Below are positions 7,401 to 14,374 of a stretch of DNA of 25,291 nt, in pieces. Positions within the stretch are counted from its first letter, which is position 1. Every line of letters begins with the position of its first letter. Below the pieces are notes generated by a model. It worked only from the letters and a program-made list of their open reading frames with translations. It was not told the DNA's origin and made no database searches. The stretch covers positions 1 through 25,291 of the forward strand of contig JAITWF010000111.1 of the NCBI GenBank assembly GCA_031285415.1, given 5' to 3'. A program made the position numbers and the translations under genes. Source of the stretch: Deferribacteraceae bacterium (GTDB lineage: Bacteria > Chrysiogenota > Deferribacteres > Deferribacterales > JAISNW01).

Positions 7401-10147
7401 GCTCCACCTTTACCCTCCCCACCGATACCGCTGGCAACTTTCAGCTCTCACTCACCGACGACAACGGCAATCTCCTTGCTCGACTTGGCTACTTCGTGGC
7501 TGGCGACTCAAACCTGACGCTATCGCTTGAGAAGGAGGCGGTGCTGGATGTGAAACTCGACAAGAGAGAGTACGCCGCAGGTGAGGAGATAGAGGTTAAT
7601 ATTGTCACCCCATACGCAGGGGCAGGGCTTATCACGATCGAGCGAGAGAGGGTGTACAGCTATAAATGGTTCCGCACCGATACCACCTCTACACGGCAGA
7701 CGATAACGGTGCCAGAGGGGCTAGAGGGGAACGGCTATCTGAATGTGTCATTTGTGCGTAGCCCCGATTCCAAAGAGGTGTTCGTAACGCCGTATAGCTA
7801 TGGAGTTGCGCCATTTAATGTGGATAGAGCGGCGCATGAAACGGCGATCGCTATCGACGTACCAAAGGAGGCTCGCCCTGGAGAGCCGTTAAATATAGGG
7901 TATACGGCCTCTCGAGCTGGCAAGATTATCGTCTACGCTGTGGATGAGGGGATCTTGCAGGTGGCTGGATACAGAACGCCAGACCCGATCGCCGCATTTA
8001 TGCGCAAGCGAGCGTTGCAGGTGGCGACGTATCAGACGTTGAACCTTCTACTAAGTGACGCACAGGCGATCAGGGAGGCGGCAGGGATCGGCGGCGGCAT
8101 GATAGCCCCAGACGCAGCGTATGCAGATGCGATGATGAAGATGAACGTCAATCCGTTCAAACGCAAGGTGGAGGCACCGATCGTCTTCTGGTCTGGTATT
8201 CTAGACGCTAAAGCTGGTGAAAAAGCCTCTACTACCTTCGACGTACCGCCATACTTCAATGGTGCATTGAGGGTGATGGCTGTGGCTGTAAACGCTACGG
8301 CAGCAGGCTCTAATGAGGCAAGCGTGCTGATAAAGGCTCCGATAATAGTACAGCCGAATATGCCGATAAGCCTGATCCCTGGCGATCAGGTGGGTGTGAG
8401 TGTGTCGGTTGCGAATAATATAGAGGGTAGCGGCGAGGCAAGTGTAACTGTTGCTATCGAGAGCGACGACTACTTTACGATAGTCGGCGAGAGGAATAAA
8501 ACGATCACGCTGAAAGAGGGGAGCGAGGGGCGTGTTGATTTCGTCGTACAGGCGAATCAGCGGCTAGGCTCTGGCACAATCTCGGTTGTCGCAACCTCTG
8601 ATAAATATAGCGGCAATCCGATAAAGATCGACGCAACTGCAAGCATTCATCCTGCTACACTCTATCAAAGTAAGTTGACTGTAGGGATGAGCGATAGAAA
8701 AGATGTAGAGATCAAGGAGTTCTCGAGGGAGATGTACCGAGAGTTTGCTGGTAGGAGCGTTACTGCGTCGCACAATCCGCTACTGATAGCACGTGGTCTC
8801 TCAGAGTACCTTGATGAGTATCCATTTAACTGTACCGAGCAGATCGTTAGTAGGCTCTTCCCATCGATCTACCTAAAGGAGCAGAAAGAGGTGCAGGCGC
8901 AGCATGCTGAGCTTTTGAACTCGTTGCGAGCTCGCCAGATATCGAATGGCGGCTTCCTGATGTGGCAGGGGGGCAGGTCGGTGGTGAATAGTTACGCTAC
9001 AGTATACACGCTGCACTATCTAACGGACGCTAAATCGAAAGGTTACTACGTGCCAGCCGATATAATGGATCGAGGACTTCGCTATCTGCAAAGCTTTATC
9101 GCTGGCAAGGTTAGTAATATCGACGACGCTACATTAAAGGCGTACGCCGCATATGTGCTGACTCGCAACGGCGTGGTGACTACGGCGTTTATCACTGATC
9201 TCGATGACTACTTTGCAAAATCGAACGATAATGCATGGAGGTCTCACCTCGTGTCTGTATATATGGCGTCGATATATAAGATGTTGCAGATGGATACACG
9301 GGCTAGTGAGTTAATTCGAGGCTACAAGCCAGAGGTGAAAGCGTTTACCTTTTACTCCGATTTTGATTCCAGCTCGCTACGCAACACCGTTTATCTATAT
9401 CTGCTCTCGCAACACTTTTCAGATATGGTGAGTAAAGTTGATATAGAGATCGTTCAAAACCTTATGGACAGTATCGCTAAAGGGCATTATAATTCGCTCC
9501 TGTCGGCGTATAGCATGATTTCGCTTGCGTCTCTTGCAGATCTCACTACTGATGATGGCATTAAGATCTTGCTAGATGGCGTTGAATCTAATATAACTAT
9601 GGATCCGTATCCTGTGGCTACGTATACTGGTGCGATACAGTCCGCCACAGCAACGGCACCAAATGAAGGCGCAATGGGCTTCTACCTTGTAGCTTCGGAG
9701 TCTGGATACGATCTCAATATGCCCGATAAGGTAGCAGAGGGGATAGAGATCGAGAGGGCGTACCTCGATAGAGATGGAAACGTTAAAAGTGCCTTTTCGC
9801 AGGGCGATGACGTGACGGTGCGAGTACGTGTGCGCACGAATGGCAGCATGCCTAATATAGCGAGTGCGGCGATAATAGATCTTCTACCTGGAGCGTTTGA
9901 GCTACAGGTTAATTCGATAGATGAGTTGCGGCGTGATAGCTCGGTAGATAACGTCGACGTAAGAGAGGATCGTATTATCCTTTATGCGCCGCTATCAGGG
10001 AGTGTGAGTGAGTTTGTGTATAGGGCAAAGGTGGTGAGCAGAGGCGAGTTCACTGTGCCGCCAGCGTATGCACAGGCGATCTACGACCCTGTATATCGAG
10101 GCAACACAAGTGGCGGCAGGATCGTGGTGGGAGAGGTAAATGAATAA
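4484..10147 (+). CDS. Bacterial alpha-2-macroglobulin lipoprotein (YfhM-like) with intact thioester
   Basis: A giant envelope protein of 1887 residues, thought in its relatives to trap proteases in the periplasm. The GTG start is set by AGGAG 6 nt upstream; the nearby ATG at 4478 meets a stop at once. A signal peptide (residues 1-23, hydrophobic LLTIFLAILTTLAIA) ends in a lipobox-like LAIAC, so Cys24 is the likely lipidated residue. A long run of beta-rich MG-type domains fills about 60-1150. VDEGILQVAGY at 1153 starts the segment preceding a helical, K/R-rich stretch (about 1165-1229) that is probably the bait region. The A2M domain begins near 1231 (APIVFWSG). The thioester motif CTEQ is at 1450-1453, followed by the alpha-helical thioester domain and a C-terminal MG domain. 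No pbpC is adjacent, unlike E. coli yfhM. The last 8 nt overlap the next gene. Confidence 0.93.
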   Translation: MKRTKLQRLLTIFLAILTTLAIACKQDDTAKLTQSTNNIKNNTSIEVPSIAWVEELATTDDMGNLAYTTKQSPPAPVRFIFDYQEEGGSAQSLDAESAIPEELVAITPALSGSWIWVGENSIDFYPDNDWSADTEYKVTFDKTLFNPEYQLKSYTHKFKTAPLAAEFREFKLYKSPVGEDGAVGSPYAALTVYLTFPVDQESFKKGFSITQAGATLDYDVTFDKYNRLAYIKTAAIPIGDKPSALKATLPSATSGGAKLLEAISNSIDVPAASDFFKVNGVTSSIIRNKDEVPEQFVVFDLTLPVAASKLKEGVVIFKLPRAFNGERNYNWLNRNEPITRDILDNLTTLNFEFSDNSASVNVQGGKIFVAPTENIQLGVYIRKGLRSQNGYELAEDFFRVVNVPEFPIELKFTQSGGILSISGDQSLNFMSRNVAKAKIEVSKIIPDRLNHLISQTGGDIDRAEFINYNFSENDISTTYSKENTLANADPSKVNYFTFDLSPYMEGSVGVFVVKIYYMTKGGYYQHSERRLIRVTDTGILMKTNQDDSREIFLLSVRTGRPISGAAVSYLARNGRTVNTVYTNSLGAVKLPKPYTNTKAEDSPIAVTVNNSGDFSFLPFAKYGALVEYNRFDVGGDYTYGSGYAQNYMSLKSYLFTDRGLYRPGDLVHIGVIAKQGDWRSLAGIPMEMVVRDPNGQEVLKHRVTLDDSGLYEMEYQTAYSSPTGIYNMNVSVINDSQERWEYNQLGATSFRVEEFKPDTMKINAYIDGATSKGWLPMDNLTLNVVLTNLYGNPAQNRTVKWHYQLTPTLFSFDEYDDYIFTDPYIDKRAVRNIQPVYLPDGSTDDSGSATIKLDLSTYAGGLYTLIASAEGFEDGSGDSVSTVITKQLSPMRYLVGFKDSDLGYIKRDEVTTAEFIAINPNLERISLDDLKYTITESKFIPILVRQSNGAYGFQSVPKEEVVAAGKFSISADGSTFTLPTDTAGNFQLSLTDDNGNLLARLGYFVAGDSNLTLSLEKEAVLDVKLDKREYAAGEEIEVNIVTPYAGAGLITIERERVYSYKWFRTDTTSTRQTITVPEGLEGNGYLNVSFVRSPDSKEVFVTPYSYGVAPFNVDRAAHETAIAIDVPKEARPGEPLNIGYTASRAGKIIVYAVDEGILQVAGYRTPDPIAAFMRKRALQVATYQTLNLLLSDAQAIREAAGIGGGMIAPDAAYADAMMKMNVNPFKRKVEAPIVFWSGILDAKAGEKASTTFDVPPYFNGALRVMAVAVNATAAGSNEASVLIKAPIIVQPNMPISLIPGDQVGVSVSVANNIEGSGEASVTVAIESDDYFTIVGERNKTITLKEGSEGRVDFVVQANQRLGSGTISVVATSDKYSGNPIKIDATASIHPATLYQSKLTVGMSDRKDVEIKEFSREMYREFAGRSVTASHNPLLIARGLSEYLDEYPFNCTEQIVSRLFPSIYLKEQKEVQAQHAELLNSLRARQISNGGFLMWQGGRSVVNSYATVYTLHYLTDAKSKGYYVPADIMDRGLRYLQSFIAGKVSNIDDATLKAYAAYVLTRNGVVTTAFITDLDDYFAKSNDNAWRSHLVSVYMASIYKMLQMDTRASELIRGYKPEVKAFTFYSDFDSSSLRNTVYLYLLSQHFSDMVSKVDIEIVQNLMDSIAKGHYNSLLSAYSMISLASLADLTTDDGIKILLDGVESNITMDPYPVATYTGAIQSATATAPNEGAMGFYLVASESGYDLNMPDKVAEGIEIERAYLDRDGNVKSAFSQGDDVTVRVRVRTNGSMPNIASAAIIDLLPGAFELQVNSIDELRRDSSVDNVDVREDRIILYAPLSGSVSEFVYRAKVVSRGEFTVPPAYAQAIYDPVYRGNTSGGRIVVGEVNE

Positions 10148-11675
10148 GAACTTTATGGATTTTTTTGAGTTCGTGGAAGAGCCGTTCGATAGAATGCCTG
10201 GCGCAGATTTCTACTTCACATCGAAGCAGTATCGAGATGCACTACAGGCGTTGAATACCTTTATCGAGTCGGACGGTGTCTTTATGCTCCTCACAGGGGG
10301 GGCTGGCACAGGCAAAAGTGCTACGATACACAGATTTATCAGAAATTTGCCCTCTTCAACACTATTTGCATATATAGTTTTCCCTAATCTAAGCCCCGAA
10401 GAGCTGTTCCAGTCGGTGTTAGAGAACTTTGGAATATTTACTAAAAAGAAGATGAATAAGGCGCAGCTTGCCGCAGAGTTTGACTCATTCCTAACCGAGA
10501 TGGAGGGGGAGGAGAAGCGCGTTGTCCTTGTGATCGATGAGGCGCAGGGGCTTCCTGTGGAGACGCTTGAGGAGCTTCGATTATTCTATGATAATGGCAA
10601 AAAGAGCAATTTAAAGATAATTCTCTCTGGTCAGCTCGACCTTGCTACACGTCTAAATCAGGAGGGATTAGCCCACCTTAAAGCACAGATCTCTGCAACC
10701 GCCTCCCTGACGGACTTAACAAAAGAGGAGAGTTCGGAGTATATCGTATACCGTGTAAACAAAGCTGGACGCAAAAATATCAATATCTCTGGCGGTGCGC
10801 TCAATCTAGTATGGACGCTCACAAATGGCAACCTTCGCCGCATGAACACCCTTATGGAGAGAACTCTTATTGCGGCATTTATGGACGGATCTCATAGCAT
10901 AAAGGCGAAACATGTCGATAGTGCAGCACGCAGTATAAATGCAATTATGACAAAGCGCAGTAGTAGCAGCGGTAGGGGCGTTATTGCGCTCGTAGGCGTT
11001 GCCCTTATTGCTGTGGCTGCGTTTGGAATCTATACATTTGTAAACTCAAGGACGACTCCTACACAGGTGGCTATCGCTCCTAAAGTGACGCCTGTGGTCC
11101 CTGTGACTCCTCCGCCAGTAATTCCTGAACCAGATCCAGAGCCAGTGCCTATGCCAGAACCTGCACCGGAGCCAGATCCAATAGTAGATCCAACTCCGAT
11201 AATGCCGATAGTTCCAGATCCTGAACCTGTGGAACCGCTCCCAGAACCTGTGACAGTACCGACATATGAACCGATGTTTAATAGCGGCGATATTGTAGCG
11301 GCGACTACCCCTATCAATATTCGTGCGCTTCCATTAGGCGATTCAGAGCGTATCGGCGGGCTTGGCAGGGGGCAGAAAGCCACTGTGCAAGAGGAGATCG
11401 ACGAGTGGGTGAAGATCGATTATAGCGGCGGCGAGGGTTGGGTGGCGAAGCAGTATCTAGAGATCAGCTTTGGTATCTTCTCCCCTGGTGATTTGGCAGA
11501 GGTGACAACCGCTATCAACATTCGAGCAAAGCCAGAGAGCGACTCCGACCGTATCGGCGGACTTAGCAGGGGGCAGAGGGTGACGGTGATAGAGGAGACT
11601 GCCGAATGGCTCAAGATCGAGTTTATGAATCAAGAGGGTTGGGTAGCGAAACAATACTTGGATAAGGTGAATTAG
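10140..11675 (+). CDS. ExeA/GspA-like AAA ATPase with transmembrane anchor, Pro-rich linker and two SH3b domains
   Basis: The 511-residue product has four parts. (1) A cytoplasmic ATPase of ExeA type (about 1-270): N-terminal FFEFVEEPFDRMPGADFYF, Walker A GGAGTGKS at 53-60, Walker B VVLVIDEAQ at 128-136, and ILSGQ at 161-165 as probable sensor 1. (2) A transmembrane helix at about 281-300. (3) A proline- and acid-rich linker (about 315-375) made of PEPDPEP-like repeats. (4) Two closely similar bacterial SH3 domains (about 383-440 and 453-507), both with INIRA, RIGGL, RGQ and GWVAKQYL. ExeA proteins use a C-terminal peptidoglycan-binding domain to help assemble the type II secretin; here SH3b repeats take that place. 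No secretion genes are near. The ATG lies inside the end of the macroglobulin gene (8-nt overlap), so translation is probably coupled. Its precise job is unknown. Confidence 0.88.
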   Translation: MNKNFMDFFEFVEEPFDRMPGADFYFTSKQYRDALQALNTFIESDGVFMLLTGGAGTGKSATIHRFIRNLPSSTLFAYIVFPNLSPEELFQSVLENFGIFTKKKMNKAQLAAEFDSFLTEMEGEEKRVVLVIDEAQGLPVETLEELRLFYDNGKKSNLKIILSGQLDLATRLNQEGLAHLKAQISATASLTDLTKEESSEYIVYRVNKAGRKNINISGGALNLVWTLTNGNLRRMNTLMERTLIAAFMDGSHSIKAKHVDSAARSINAIMTKRSSSSGRGVIALVGVALIAVAAFGIYTFVNSRTTPTQVAIAPKVTPVVPVTPPPVIPEPDPEPVPMPEPAPEPDPIVDPTPIMPIVPDPEPVEPLPEPVTVPTYEPMFNSGDIVAATTPINIRALPLGDSERIGGLGRGQKATVQEEIDEWVKIDYSGGEGWVAKQYLEISFGIFSPGDLAEVTTAINIRAKPESDSDRIGGLSRGQRVTVIEETAEWLKIEFMNQEGWVAKQYLDKVN

Positions 11676-11679
11676 AAAG

Positions 11680-12465
11680 ATGTATGAGTTTAAGTTAACG
11701 AGTATGCCGACCGCTTTAAAGCGAGAGATAAAGAATCTGCCGATCGAGGTAGTGGAGGAGAGCTTTAAGCGTCGTCGAAGCTGGCTTCTCTACTCGTATA
11801 AAGATATATCGAAGCTTCTGCGGCTTCATAATGTAGAGTTTATCAAGGAGCGTGTCGAGGATACAGGGTGGGATACTCGCTGGCGCAACTATCTGCAAGA
11901 TGGTTGGCTTACAGATAATGTATACTACTGCTTTGAACCGAAGAAGTTTGACGATGGCAGAAAGGTTATCGAGATTAACCCTGCCCTCGCCTTTGGCACT
12001 GGCGGACACGCCACTACACAGATCGCTGCACGCCTTCTGGAACCTATCGCAAAGGGGCATGATGTGCTTGATATAGGTACAGGTTCAGGGATTCTTGCAA
12101 TCCTCGCCTCACTATCGGGTGCAAAGAGGGTCTTCGCCTGCGATATAGACGCTGTAGCTATTAAAAACGCCAGCGAGAATGTGTCGATCAATAGGTGCAG
12201 CAACGTTCATCTATGGGCTGGCGGTGTAGAGAGTACTAGCACCGAATTCCGCCCAGGGATCGTTGTTGCCAATATAATATCGTCGGTTTTAGCAAAGATT
12301 CATCCGCAGATCATCACCCTGCACCCAGAGTATATAATCTATTCAGGGATCTTGCAGAGGGAGGGGTGTGAATTCTTCTCTGTACTAAAAACTCATGGGT
12401 ACGAGCCAGACGCCGTTCTGCATATCGAAGAGTGGTCGGGAATTCGCCTAAAAAGGGTAATATGA
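11680..12465 (+). CDS. prmA: Ribosomal protein L11 methyltransferase (PrmA)
   Basis: A SAM-dependent methyltransferase that methylates amino groups of ribosomal protein L11. The 261 residues are somewhat shorter than the E. coli enzyme, mainly in the N-terminal L11-recognition domain. Characteristic motifs are NPALAFGTGGHATT at 100-113, SAM-binding DIGTGSG at 131-137, the acidic ribose-binding end of strand 2 (ACDID, 153-157), and VVANII near 195-200, which corresponds to the VANIL motif. The start ATG follows the ExeA-like gene by 4 nt, with AAGGTG at 11664-11669 as Shine-Dalgarno. It overlaps rsmE by 4 nt (ATGA). The arrangement prmA-rsmE pairs two methyltransferases acting on the ribosome, a common bacterial order. 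Confidence 0.94.
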   Translation: MYEFKLTSMPTALKREIKNLPIEVVEESFKRRRSWLLYSYKDISKLLRLHNVEFIKERVEDTGWDTRWRNYLQDGWLTDNVYYCFEPKKFDDGRKVIEINPALAFGTGGHATTQIAARLLEPIAKGHDVLDIGTGSGILAILASLSGAKRVFACDIDAVAIKNASENVSINRCSNVHLWAGGVESTSTEFRPGIVVANIISSVLAKIHPQIITLHPEYIIYSGILQREGCEFFSVLKTHGYEPDAVLHIEEWSGIRLKRVI

Positions 12466-13151
12466 AGCGGATCTATCTCGATATCGCCGCAACTGATAGT
12501 GTGACTCTTGAAGATCAGGAGTATCACTATCTAAAGAATGTGCTTAGGTACAGCGTTGGCGATCAGTTTCAGATCCTCACCCCCACAGAGCTACTCTTTG
12601 GGGAGGTGGCAGAGGTCAAAAAACGTAGCTGCGATGTGCAGATAATATCTCGAGAGACCCTTCCCCCTACGAACTACTCATTTACTGTGCTACAGTGTAT
12701 ATTGAAGCGTGAATATATGGATACGGTGATCGAGAAGTATACTGAGCTTGGGGTGACGAAGATTATCCCTGTAGTAAGCCAGTATAGCCTATCGGAGCTA
12801 AAGGATAACTCGAAACATCGATATATGGAGATCGCCAAAAAGGCGGCTCTCCAGTCGGAGCGAGACCGCCTGCCGATAATAGGTGAGGTGATCAGATTTA
12901 ACGAGATAGCGCCTATCGAGGGTGATAATATCGTATTCTACGAGCGAGGGGAGATCTCACAGCCGATTATAAGATCTAAATCTGTGCAGATCGTTATCGG
13001 TGCGGAGGGGGGATTCTCGCCAGCGGAGATCGAGCTTCTCAAGGGAAGGGGCTTTTCGCTCTCTACACCGCTTCGCTCTATTTTAAAGGCGGAGACCGCC
13101 GCTGTGCTCTTTGCAGGGCTTACACGGATCGGCATTTCAAATGAATCATGA
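12462..13151 (+). CDS. rsmE: 16S rRNA (uracil1498-N3)-methyltransferase (RsmE)
   Basis: A SPOUT-superfamily methyltransferase that forms m3U1498 in 16S rRNA. The product is 229 residues from the chosen start. The N-terminal PUA-like part carries EYHYLKNVLRYSVGDQF. The substrate and knot regions show VIEKYTELGVTKIIPVVSQ, VIGAEGGFSPAEIELL and LRSILKAETAAVLFAGL, all typical of RsmE. The ATG at 12462 has AAGGG four nt upstream and overlaps the prmA stop as ATGA. A longer frame could begin at GTG 12432, but that would add ten residues lacking family resemblance inside prmA. The 3' end overlaps tadA by 11 nt. Confidence 0.95.
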   Translation: MKRIYLDIAATDSVTLEDQEYHYLKNVLRYSVGDQFQILTPTELLFGEVAEVKKRSCDVQIISRETLPPTNYSFTVLQCILKREYMDTVIEKYTELGVTKIIPVVSQYSLSELKDNSKHRYMEIAKKAALQSERDRLPIIGEVIRFNEIAPIEGDNIVFYERGEISQPIIRSKSVQIVIGAEGGFSPAEIELLKGRGFSLSTPLRSILKAETAAVLFAGLTRIGISNES

Positions 13152-13587
13152 TCTTCTAATGCAGCCAGCAATCGACGCATGCTTGGTGGCGTATCAGCAG
13201 ATGGAGGTGCCAGTTGGTGCCGCTATCTACCTTAATGGCGATTTGATCTCTACAGGATATAATCAGAAGGAGACGTTGCACTCTGCCACGGCGCACGCCG
13301 AGATATTAGCTATCAATACTGCATGCAAGGTGATAGGTGATTGGCGGCTTGCAGGGGCGACTTTGTATGTCACGGCAGAGCCTTGCTTTATGTGCGCAGG
13401 GGCGATCATTCAGGCTCGTATCAGCGAGGTCGTCTTTGGTGTAGCAGAGCCGAAGTTTGGCGGCGTTGTCACTCATGCCAATCTCTTCGATATGCCGAAG
13501 CTGAACCATCGGGTGAAGTACATGGGTGGTGTCAGAGAGGCGGAGATTCGTGAGATAATGCAACAGTTCTTTCGGGAGCTACGATGA
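13141..13587 (+). CDS. tadA: tRNA-specific adenosine deaminase (TadA)
   Basis: A zinc-dependent deaminase converting A34 to inosine in tRNA-Arg(ACG), which is essential for wobble decoding in most bacteria. The product has 148 residues from ATG 13141. Motifs are EVPVGA at 22-27, the zinc and proton-shuttle motif HAE at 52-54, and PCFMC with cysteines 82 and 85. The spacing is standard. FGVAEPKFGG follows and is also typical. The chosen start gives a normal TadA N-terminus (MNHDLLMQPAIDACLVAYQQ). A start at 13111 would add unrelated residues within rsmE. It overlaps rsmE by 11 nt and ends the five-gene run starting with the macroglobulin. A cytosine deaminase is less likely given the motif context. 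Confidence 0.94.
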   Translation: MNHDLLMQPAIDACLVAYQQMEVPVGAAIYLNGDLISTGYNQKETLHSATAHAEILAINTACKVIGDWRLAGATLYVTAEPCFMCAGAIIQARISEVVFGVAEPKFGGVVTHANLFDMPKLNHRVKYMGGVREAEIREIMQQFFRELR

Positions 13588-13601
13588 TAAGATACATGGC
13601 A

Positions 13602-13629
13602 TTGATAACGGCATAAATATTGCTATAAT
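13602..13629 (+). promoter_or_regulatory. Promoter of the unrecognised gene at 13672
   Basis: -35 TTGATA (5/6, 13602-13607), a 16-bp spacer and a perfect -10 TATAAT (13624-13629). The expected transcription start is near 13636, at the base of the hairpin 13636-13659. Confidence 0.75.
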
Positions 13630-13635
13630 AAGCTT

Positions 13636-13659
13636 GTGGAAGGAAAAAAATTCCGCCAC
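13636..13659 (+). promoter_or_regulatory. 5' leader hairpin before the unrecognised gene
   Basis: GTGG...GGAA (13636-13645) pairs with TTCC...CCAC (13651-13659) around an A5 loop, with a small internal bulge. It would form at the extreme 5' end of the mRNA. It is followed at once by GGGGGT (13660-13665), which can pair with the anti-Shine-Dalgarno through one G-U, 6 nt before ATG 13672. It could stabilise the message or affect initiation. Confidence 0.5.
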
Positions 13660-13671
13660 GGGGGTACCAGT

Positions 13672-14244
13672 ATGCAGAACCATTGGAAAACGCTACGAGA
13701 TAGCACCACACAGCCTACACCGCAGGGAGAACATGCGAAGTATGCGATCGTTGGCGAGCTAATTAACGAAAAGCTCGGCAGACAGAAGCTACTAACGGCT
13801 GGCAATACCGTTGTGATCGACGGCATTCCAGAGCTAGATAAACCTACCCTCCCAGAAAATATTATCCTCCTTGAGCAGCTAAAACAGTATTGCAATGAGG
13901 CGTTTAAGGGTGGTAAATTCATCGAAAATGAGGCGAACGGCAAGATTCAGCTACAGCATATAATGGATTTTATCGCTAAAAATGGCGATCGTAGATTGAA
14001 ATACGAGGAGATCGTAGCAGGCGCAGAGCGTCTGGAGCAGGAGCTAGCGATTAAAAAGCGGTACAAAATTCTCTATAGAGAGGATATGAAAAAACTTCCT
14101 GCCGATACTCCAGATAAATTTCAGGCTATGCTCGATATCTATGCGGAAAAAAATGACTACCTGTATAAAAATAAGATCGCCTCTATAAAGGGCGTGCTGG
14201 CTGGGAATGAAACGCTTCGGCAGATGATGAAGGGGATGAGTTAG
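13672..14244 (+). CDS. Unrecognised hydrophilic protein (190 aa)
   Basis: I do not recognise a family. The product has 190 residues, no signal peptide and no membrane segment. It is rich in Lys and Glu and looks largely helical after residue 60, with a charged region around ERLEQELAIKKRYKILYRED that could be a coiled coil. The N-terminal 50 residues contain GEHAKYAIVGELINEKLG and a VVIDGIPELDKPTLPENI segment. Base composition matches the neighbours. It has its own strong promoter and a hairpin leader. The ATG at 13672 is preferred because GGGGGT lies 6 nt upstream. GTG 13636 is in frame but sits at the predicted transcription start. The gene is convergent with the diguanylate cyclase gene, with a repeat element between them. 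The location is probably cytoplasmic. Confidence 0.75.
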   Translation: MQNHWKTLRDSTTQPTPQGEHAKYAIVGELINEKLGRQKLLTAGNTVVIDGIPELDKPTLPENIILLEQLKQYCNEAFKGGKFIENEANGKIQLQHIMDFIAKNGDRRLKYEEIVAGAERLEQELAIKKRYKILYREDMKKLPADTPDKFQAMLDIYAEKNDYLYKNKIASIKGVLAGNETLRQMMKGMS

Positions 14245-14255
14245 GTAAATCACTT

Positions 14256-14367
14256 AACACCCTCCCCTTGAGGGAGGGTTGAAGCTTTAGCTTCGGGGAG
14301 GGGTTGCAGGAATAGACCCCCCACCGAAATACGTTGTATTTCGACTCCCCCTCAAGGGGGGAGTGTT
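14256..14367 (-). repeat. Large palindromic intergenic repeat, family A, copy 2 (inverted)
   Basis: A 112-bp element between convergent genes. Its reverse complement has the same four blocks in the same order as copy 1 (4273-4399), starting AACACTCCCCCC and ending GGGGAGGGTGTT. The tips differ: GAAATACAACGTATTTC replaces AGAGCTTTAGCTCT, and GAAGCTAAAGCTTC replaces the longer family B insert. The ends form a short inverted repeat, AACAC/GTGTT. It may also act as a transcription barrier between the two genes, although no T-tract follows the hairpins. Confidence 0.85.
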
Positions 14368-14374
14368 ATGGCGG

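Noticed and set aside
11030..11383. Gly/Ser-rich minus-strand open frame
   Set aside because: It is the complement of the proline-rich linker of the ExeA-like ATPase; its composition is a by-product of the CCN/GAN codons.
10140..11675. Type II secretion locus on the basis of the ExeA-like gene
   Set aside because: No gsp gene is in the window and the C-terminal domains differ from ExeA; only the ATPase type is shared.
13636..13671. GTG 13636 as a leaderless start of the unrecognised gene
   Set aside because: The GTG is at the predicted transcription start, as for the ATG at 1364, so it is not impossible; but ATG 13672 has a fitting ribosome-binding site and the intervening bases form a hairpin, so the leader reading is preferred.
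4273..14367. CRISPR-like array from the GC-rich palindromes
   Set aside because: The copies are 10 kb apart, inverted, without regular spacers, and no cas gene is present.
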